64,000 nt of DNA from Hyphomicrobium_A sp965243865 (GTDB lineage Bacteria; Pseudomonadota; Alphaproteobacteria; Rhizobiales; Hyphomicrobiaceae), in the NCBI RefSeq assembly GCF_965243865.1, contig NZ_OZ251603.1, positions 3,286,001 through 3,350,000 of the forward strand, written 5' to 3'. A program made the translations under genes and the position numbers. The notes below the pieces were generated by a model. It made no database searches. It was not told where the DNA came from and saw nothing but the letters and a program-made list of their open reading frames with translations. Positions 59,525 to 64,000 of this stretch are shown here, piece after piece (the first letter of the stretch is position 1; the number at the start of each line of letters is the position of its first letter).

Positions 59525-60963
59525 TGGCCCTCGTCCCGATCTCACTCGGCGTCCGCTCCAATCCTTCCCGTCACGCCAAGCAGGCAGGCAATGCCCGGCT
59601 GATCAACTGCTTTGCCGAGGAAATCGGCGAGGAAGGCAAGACGCAGTGGGTCATTACCGCATGCGCTGGTTTGGAGACGTTCGGCGTCAGCATGGGCACC
59701 GGTGCGGTACGCGGCGCGCTGGAGGTGGGGAACTTCCTCTACGTCGTCGCCGGGCAATACCTGCTCAAGGTCGACAAGGCGGGCAACTTCGAGACCATCG
59801 GCCCGATTCCCACCACTGGCCCTGTCTACATGCGCCGCAACCGCGCCGACCCGGTGCAGATCGGTATCGTCTCGGACAGCTATTACGCCGTGTGTGAAGA
59901 CGATGTGCTGACGGAAATATCCGATCCTGACCTTCCAGCCCCTGCGGCACTCGCCTACCTCGACGGCTACGGCATTCTGCCGGGTGTGAACACCAACGGC
60001 CACTACATGATTACCGCCATTGACGACTTTACGGCGATCGATGGCTTGGACGAAGGCACCGCAGAAGCAGACCCTGATCCTATCGTGGTGAGCCACGAGC
60101 TCGGGCGCGAGGTCTATCACTTCGGCACCAAGACGACGGAAGCGCACCAGAACACGGGAGATGAAGATTTCCCGTTTACGCGCTCGCAGGTGATTGACGT
60201 TGGATGCGCTGCCAAGGGCAGTGTGTGGCCGGTCGATACGCCGAACGGCAAGGCGCTGATGTTCATTGCCCACGATCACACGGTCCGCCTGCTGATGGGG
60301 TATTCTACAGCGATCGTGTCGACGGGAGAAATCGACGACCTGATACGCCAGATGGCCGAAAGCCGCCGCCTGGACGAGATCGAGGCAACGTCATGGTCCT
60401 GGGGCGGCCGCTCGTTCTACGAGTTGTCGTCGGATACGTGGACTCGGGTCTACGACAGCAAGACCGGCTACTGGCACGAGCGCGCGAGCTATCTTCAGGA
60501 CCGGTGGAATATCGGCAAGGTGATCTCGTTCGCCGGCATGCTGATCGCCGGGGATGCCACTACCGGCCAGCTCTACCGCATGCGGGACGATCTCTACGAC
60601 GAGGCCGGGCAACCCATCGTGATGGAGATCATCACGCCGCCGGTGCACATGTTCCCATATGGCGGGATCATCAACGCGCTATATCCCGATATCGTGTCTG
60701 GTGTCGGCCTCAACACCACCGCGCCGCAGAACCTGGACCCTGTTGCGACCATAGACTGGTCGAAGGATGGCGGGGAATCCTGGTCATCGCCGCGTGAGGT
60801 AAAGCTGCATCGCCTCGGCCAGACCGGGCGCCGGGTTCAGCCGCTGACCAGAATGGGGCGGTTCGGGTCTAAGGGGGTGATCTTCCGCATCAGGGTTTCG
60901 GCGGCGGTGAAGCGTATCGTTCTGTCGATGCAGGCCGATATAGAGCAGTTGGCGGTGGGCTGA
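59524..60963 (+). CDS. P22 gp10-like packaged-DNA stabilisation / tail protein
   Basis: 479 aa beta-propeller-like protein, starting MALVPISLGVRSNPSRHAKQ, with GNARLINCFAEEIGEEGKTQ and the VGNFLYVVAGQYLLKVDKAG strand, characteristic of the P22 tail-accessory (gp10) family. It closes the portal and carries the tail needle or spikes. TAATG start. Confidence 0.8.
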   Translation: MALVPISLGVRSNPSRHAKQAGNARLINCFAEEIGEEGKTQWVITACAGLETFGVSMGTGAVRGALEVGNFLYVVAGQYLLKVDKAGNFETIGPIPTTGPVYMRRNRADPVQIGIVSDSYYAVCEDDVLTEISDPDLPAPAALAYLDGYGILPGVNTNGHYMITAIDDFTAIDGLDEGTAEADPDPIVVSHELGREVYHFGTKTTEAHQNTGDEDFPFTRSQVIDVGCAAKGSVWPVDTPNGKALMFIAHDHTVRLLMGYSTAIVSTGEIDDLIRQMAESRRLDEIEATSWSWGGRSFYELSSDTWTRVYDSKTGYWHERASYLQDRWNIGKVISFAGMLIAGDATTGQLYRMRDDLYDEAGQPIVMEIITPPVHMFPYGGIINALYPDIVSGVGLNTTAPQNLDPVATIDWSKDGGESWSSPREVKLHRLGQTGRRVQPLTRMGRFGSKGVIFRIRVSAAVKRIVLSMQADIEQLAVG

Positions 60964-61430
60964 TGTCGGATTCCGAGTTTATCCAGTCGGTCGCCATCGT
61001 CGACCCGAAAACGGGCATGCCGACAACCACGTTCCTGCAAAAGATCAACAGCGTCATGCGCACGCTGACGGGAACGAAATCAGGGCTCACCAGCTCCAAG
61101 GCCGGGCTCGAGCAGACAGCATCCGGCCATTGGCTGTTAGAGGCGCCGGAAGACAAGACATACGCCGTCATTCAGAAGGCTTCGCAGGCCTTCACCATCA
61201 CCGAAGTGACGACGCGCTGCACCGCGGGAACGGCTACGGTGACGATCACCATCAACGGCACCAACCTCGGCGGCACGGCCAACAGCGCTTCTACGACGGA
61301 GCAGAGCCAGGCCCATTCATCTGCCAATGCAGTGGCAGCGGGTGACACGGTGGCGATTGTGGTTTCGAGCACGTCGAGTGCCGAGATGCTGACGGTGGAT
61401 ATCGCCGGAACGGTGACGCTCGACCCATGA
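60963..61430 (+). CDS. Phage hypothetical tail protein, 155 aa
   Basis: Begins MSDSEFIQSVAIVDPKTGMP with an N-terminal helical segment and a beta-rich Thr/Ser-rich C-terminal half. Overlaps the stop of the gp10-like gene by one base. No family is recognised. Confidence 0.58.
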   Translation: MSDSEFIQSVAIVDPKTGMPTTTFLQKINSVMRTLTGTKSGLTSSKAGLEQTASGHWLLEAPEDKTYAVIQKASQAFTITEVTTRCTAGTATVTITINGTNLGGTANSASTTEQSQAHSSANAVAAGDTVAIVVSSTSSAEMLTVDIAGTVTLDP

Positions 61431-62122
61431 TCTTGGGAACGGGGATCATCGGCGGGGCAAAGCCGGTGCTGGTCTACAACGATCTTCTGTCCGACCTCGG
61501 GCAGAACCTCACCTCCGTCACCGTCAACAGTGTCCCGTTCGGTGACGAGCATTCGAGCCGCCGGGTGTTCGCTATGATCGGCGTTGGCATGGCGGAAGGA
61601 TCATCCATCAGCGGCGTTACCATCGGCGGGGTTACAGCAACGCAGCATGTGCAAGCGCAGGCCACTGGCTCACCGGCACAGACACTCGGCATCTTCTCCG
61701 CTCTTGTTCCTACCGGGACCACAGGCACCATCTTCTGGACCAGAGCCGGAAGTGGCGACATGGACGGCGCTGGCGTGTTCTGTCTGTCGAGCTACTACCA
61801 GCGTAACGCGGCAGCTCACGATACAGCTTCAGATGTGACGGGTGGCAGTGGCTCTGCGGTTGTCGACGTCAACGTCAAGGGCGGCGGGTTCGTACTCGGG
61901 TTGGCCAAGCTGTCGTCATCACGCGTCACCACGTGGTCATTGTCCGGCAGCGACGCGGCACTGAGCTTTCTTCCCGAGCAAGACGTCAGCACCGATCACC
62001 AGATGGCCGGCCTTTCCGGCAGCCAATTGAGCGCGGCGAGCCCGATGGCTGTGCGTCTCAGCTTCTCCAACAGTTTCGGCGGGCCCTTCAAGGCCGACTG
62101 CGTTGCGGCGAGCTTTAGATAG
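61427..62122 (+). CDS. Phage beta-rich virion protein, 231 aa
   Basis: Begins MILGTGIIGGAKPVLVYNDL; Gly/Ser/Thr-rich strands (GGVTATQHVQAQATGSPAQT, WSLSGSDAALSFLPEQDVST). ATGA start inside the previous stop. Likely virion protein from position. Confidence 0.58.
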   Translation: MILGTGIIGGAKPVLVYNDLLSDLGQNLTSVTVNSVPFGDEHSSRRVFAMIGVGMAEGSSISGVTIGGVTATQHVQAQATGSPAQTLGIFSALVPTGTTGTIFWTRAGSGDMDGAGVFCLSSYYQRNAAAHDTASDVTGGSGSAVVDVNVKGGGFVLGLAKLSSSRVTTWSLSGSDAALSFLPEQDVSTDHQMAGLSGSQLSAASPMAVRLSFSNSFGGPFKADCVAASFR

Positions 62123-62134
62123 GACGATAGAACA

Positions 62135-62755
62135 ATGGGTTTGATCGGCTCATTCCTCGGTAACGACCAGAGGAAGGACATCCAGAGCGCCAACAAGCAG
62201 GCGAACAAGTACCTCGATACGGGGTACAACTCCGCCTATGGCGACTATTCTACGGCGGTCGACAACTACTCGCCGTATACCCAGTCTGGACAGCAGGCGA
62301 ACGAGTTCTATGCGAACCTGCTTTCGCTCAACGGCAGCGACGCGGCCAACAGCGCATGGTCGACGCTATCGAGCAACCCGCTGTTCTCAGGACAGCTGGC
62401 ATCCGACAGTAACGCCGTCTCGCGCACGCTCAACGCGCAAGGATCATCCGGGGGCGGAAAGGCGCAGCTCGCAGCGCAACGTGTGCTGCAAGGCAACGCG
62501 CTCAACTTCGCCAACCTCTATTCCGGCTTGAGCCAGCAGGGGTTGTCGGCAACGAACGCACAGTCGAATGCATTGCAGTCTCGTGGCGACATGACGACGA
62601 ACTACTACGGCACCAAGGCGGGCAACGCGGTCAACTACGGAAACGCTCTCGCGCAGAGCCGAAGCACAGGCGTGAACAACCTGCTCAATCTTGGTGGTCT
62701 CGCTGTGTCGGCCTACACGGGCGGCATGGGCAGCGGACTGAAGAAGACGGCCTGA
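62135..62755 (+). CDS. Putative DNA-injection / internal virion protein, 206 aa
   Basis: Begins MGLIGSFLGNDQRKDIQSAN; N-terminal amphipathic segment and Asn/Ser/Gln/Tyr-rich body, ending in a GGLAVSAYTGGMGSG segment, resembling P22 gp7/gp20-type ejection proteins. It is placed as a candidate by composition and position only. Confidence 0.55.
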   Translation: MGLIGSFLGNDQRKDIQSANKQANKYLDTGYNSAYGDYSTAVDNYSPYTQSGQQANEFYANLLSLNGSDAANSAWSTLSSNPLFSGQLASDSNAVSRTLNAQGSSGGGKAQLAAQRVLQGNALNFANLYSGLSQQGLSATNAQSNALQSRGDMTTNYYGTKAGNAVNYGNALAQSRSTGVNNLLNLGGLAVSAYTGGMGSGLKKTA

Positions 62756-62765
62756 GGACAAGCAC

Positions 62766-63920
62766 ATGGCTTTCAACCCCCTGCCAGCTTACAACGTCGG
62801 CAATGCCCTCGACTTCTCCGGTCTCAATCAGGCGGTGAACAACTGGGGCGAGCGCCGCCAGCAGAACGCCCTCATGGGCTACAAGCAAGAGCAGGACGCC
62901 GTCCAGAACCAGCGCCAGAACGCATTGATGGGAATCCAGCAGAACCAGGAGAACCGGGCACAGACCATGTTTGACGACAAGCGCGGGCAGGAAGCGTTGA
63001 ACGAGCTTGCCGGCGTCTATCAGATGATCGATCAGGCGCCAGAGACGGAACGCGCCGCACTCTACGGCCGGGTGCAGCCGATGTACTCCCGCCTACGTCA
63101 GCGCATCCCTGATTTCGATGCCGACTTGCAGGCCATGGGCGTGGATCCAAACGACCACGTCGCCGTGGGTAAGCTGGTCATGGGCCGCGCGCGCGGTTAT
63201 GTCGACCCGATGAAGAACACCGCACCATCCAACGTGCGCGAGTACGAGTATTTCAACAAGCTCCCCCCCGACGAAAAGCAGCAGTACCTCACGATGAAGC
63301 GGGCGGAGAAGTATCTCGACACCGGTACGGAGTTCACCCGCCCCAACCCGATCGCACCAGGAGAAAACATCTCCACCGTGCCGAAGAACGTGGCGGGCGA
63401 GGAACGCGCCAAGGTCGAGGGCAAGGCTGCTGGCGAGACGGCGGTAGCGCTGCCGAAGCTGGAAATGGGCTTCCAGAACTTCAACAACAAGTCGGACCGG
63501 TTGCTGTCGGTGATCGACCGCGCCATTACCCGCATTGGCCCCAACACTACCGGTTGGGGCGGTCTGATGTCGTCGATCCCGGGCACCGAGGCGCGGGCAC
63601 TGTCGACCGACCTCGACACCATCAAGGCCAACGTCGGCTTTGAGGAACTGCAGGCGATGCGCGATGCCTCGCCGACGGGCGGTGCATTGGGTCAGGTGTC
63701 GGAGCAGGAAAACAGGCTCTTGCAGTCGATCCGCGGCTCGCTGGATCAGCTCAACGCAGGGCAGAACCTCGCCGAGAACCTGAGCGTCGTGCGCGAGAGC
63801 GTGGCGCAATTGAAGGCTCTGAAGGCACAGCAGTGGCAGGCTGACCAAGCGCGGGCGGCAGGCGGAGGCGCGGCGGCACCGGCCGTCAACCCGCTGAAGC
63901 AGAAGTACGGCCTCGAATAG
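62766..63920 (+). CDS. Putative internal virion (ejection) protein, 384 aa
   Basis: Helical, Gln-rich N-terminus (QQNALMGYKQEQDAVQNQRQ) and a C-terminal domain with ITRIGPNTTGWGGLMSSIPG and ASPTGGALGQVSEQENRLLQ, a motif pair I associate with phage injection or structural proteins. It ends before a hairpin. Confidence 0.58.
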   Translation: MAFNPLPAYNVGNALDFSGLNQAVNNWGERRQQNALMGYKQEQDAVQNQRQNALMGIQQNQENRAQTMFDDKRGQEALNELAGVYQMIDQAPETERAALYGRVQPMYSRLRQRIPDFDADLQAMGVDPNDHVAVGKLVMGRARGYVDPMKNTAPSNVREYEYFNKLPPDEKQQYLTMKRAEKYLDTGTEFTRPNPIAPGENISTVPKNVAGEERAKVEGKAAGETAVALPKLEMGFQNFNNKSDRLLSVIDRAITRIGPNTTGWGGLMSSIPGTEARALSTDLDTIKANVGFEELQAMRDASPTGGALGQVSEQENRLLQSIRGSLDQLNAGQNLAENLSVVRESVAQLKALKAQQWQADQARAAGGGAAAPAVNPLKQKYGLE

Positions 63921-63922
63921 AA

Positions 63923-63951
63923 AACCCCCCGGAAACAAGTTCCGAGGGGTT
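63923..63951 (+). terminator. Hairpin terminator after the internal-protein gene
   Basis: AACCCCCCGGAA and TTCCGAGGGGTT (one mismatch, 5-nt loop) just after the stop. Only a short tail of two T follows, so efficiency is uncertain. Confidence 0.55.
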
Positions 63952-64000
63952 CCAAGTATTCGGTAGTATAGTTTCAGACTAGAGCCCGCATCCGGTAGCG

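Larger units (their letters stand above)
34185..64000. mobile_element. Prophage integrated at tRNA-Glu (right end outside window)
   Basis: From the base after the tRNA CCA the gene content changes to densely packed phage genes: excisionase-like, HNH, NinB, cytosine methyltransferase, annealing protein, CI/Cro-like regulators, replication genes, terminase, portal, capsid and P22-like tail genes. Small overlapping genes and convergent/divergent control regions are typical of a temperate phage. No integrase, lysis cassette or second copy of the tRNA 3' end is present before 64000. Confidence 0.93.

Noticed and set aside
34185..64000. CRISPR array, restriction-modification pair, retron or diversity-generating element in the prophage
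   Set aside because: No regularly spaced repeats, no nuclease partner for the methyltransferase and no reverse-transcriptase motif were seen. The 66-bp repeats at 50819 are coding and gapless, not a spacer array.
63952..64000. tRNA-like sequence or attR at the window end
   Set aside because: The last 49 bases do not fold as a tRNA and do not repeat the tRNA-Glu 3' end.

Overview
The window reads as an alphaproteobacterial chromosome of the order Hyphomicrobiales (Hyphomicrobium or a close relative is my best guess). The evidence is the high GC, an fdsGBACD-type soluble formate dehydrogenase locus, an alphaproteobacterial RpoH, the uvrC/pgsA/moaD/moaE neighbourhood and a CIRCE-controlled groESL operon. 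No database was searched; family names come from motifs and overall protein shape.

Host part, 1-34184. Two tandem GMC (FAD) oxidoreductases open the window, the second fused to an alpha/beta-hydrolase whose nucleophile position is Cys rather than Ser. A YbaK-like deacylase follows. The formate dehydrogenase locus (fdsG-fdsB-fdsA-fdhD-fdsD, minus strand) comes next with a LysR regulator upstream, then a secreted Ala-rich protein, groESL, a FUSC-type exporter, a degenerate SDR, a membrane-anchored degenerate EAL protein, a HAD phosphatase, uvrC, a dienelactone hydrolase, an extensin-like protein, pgsA, moaD-moaE, an AMIN/Amidase_3 amidase, a two-repeat secreted protein, rpoH, rluD and tRNA-Glu(CTC). 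moaDE supplies molybdopterin for the Mo enzyme FdsA, and rpoH shares the window with the chaperonin operon.

Prophage part, 34185 to the window end. A prophage starts one base after the CCA of tRNA-Glu. A leftward early operon (41.3 to 34.2 kb) carries a Red-beta-like annealing protein, NinB, a short C5 cytosine methyltransferase, an HNH protein, an excisionase-like protein and many very small genes joined by ATGA or TGATG overlaps. An immunity region (41.3-42.8 kb) has a CI-like repressor, a small Cro-like protein, a lone membrane protein in opposite orientation and three copies of a 15-bp palindromic operator. A rightward operon holds two homing-endonuclease-like genes, a four-helix membrane protein, replication genes and then late genes. 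Unusually, beta-helix and repeat-rich appendage candidates precede the terminase. These are followed by a P22-like portal, a scaffold, an N4-gp56-like capsid, P22 gp4/gp10-like proteins and internal-protein candidates. The virion looks podovirus-like. No integrase, lysis genes or attR are visible, so the element probably continues beyond 64 kb.

The observations I rate highest are the ten exact 22-residue repeats in the protein at 50741-51643, the operator/promoter architecture of the immunity region with a probably leaderless Cro-like gene, the Cys-nucleophile hydrolase fused to a GMC oxidase, and the P22/N4 mosaic head module.
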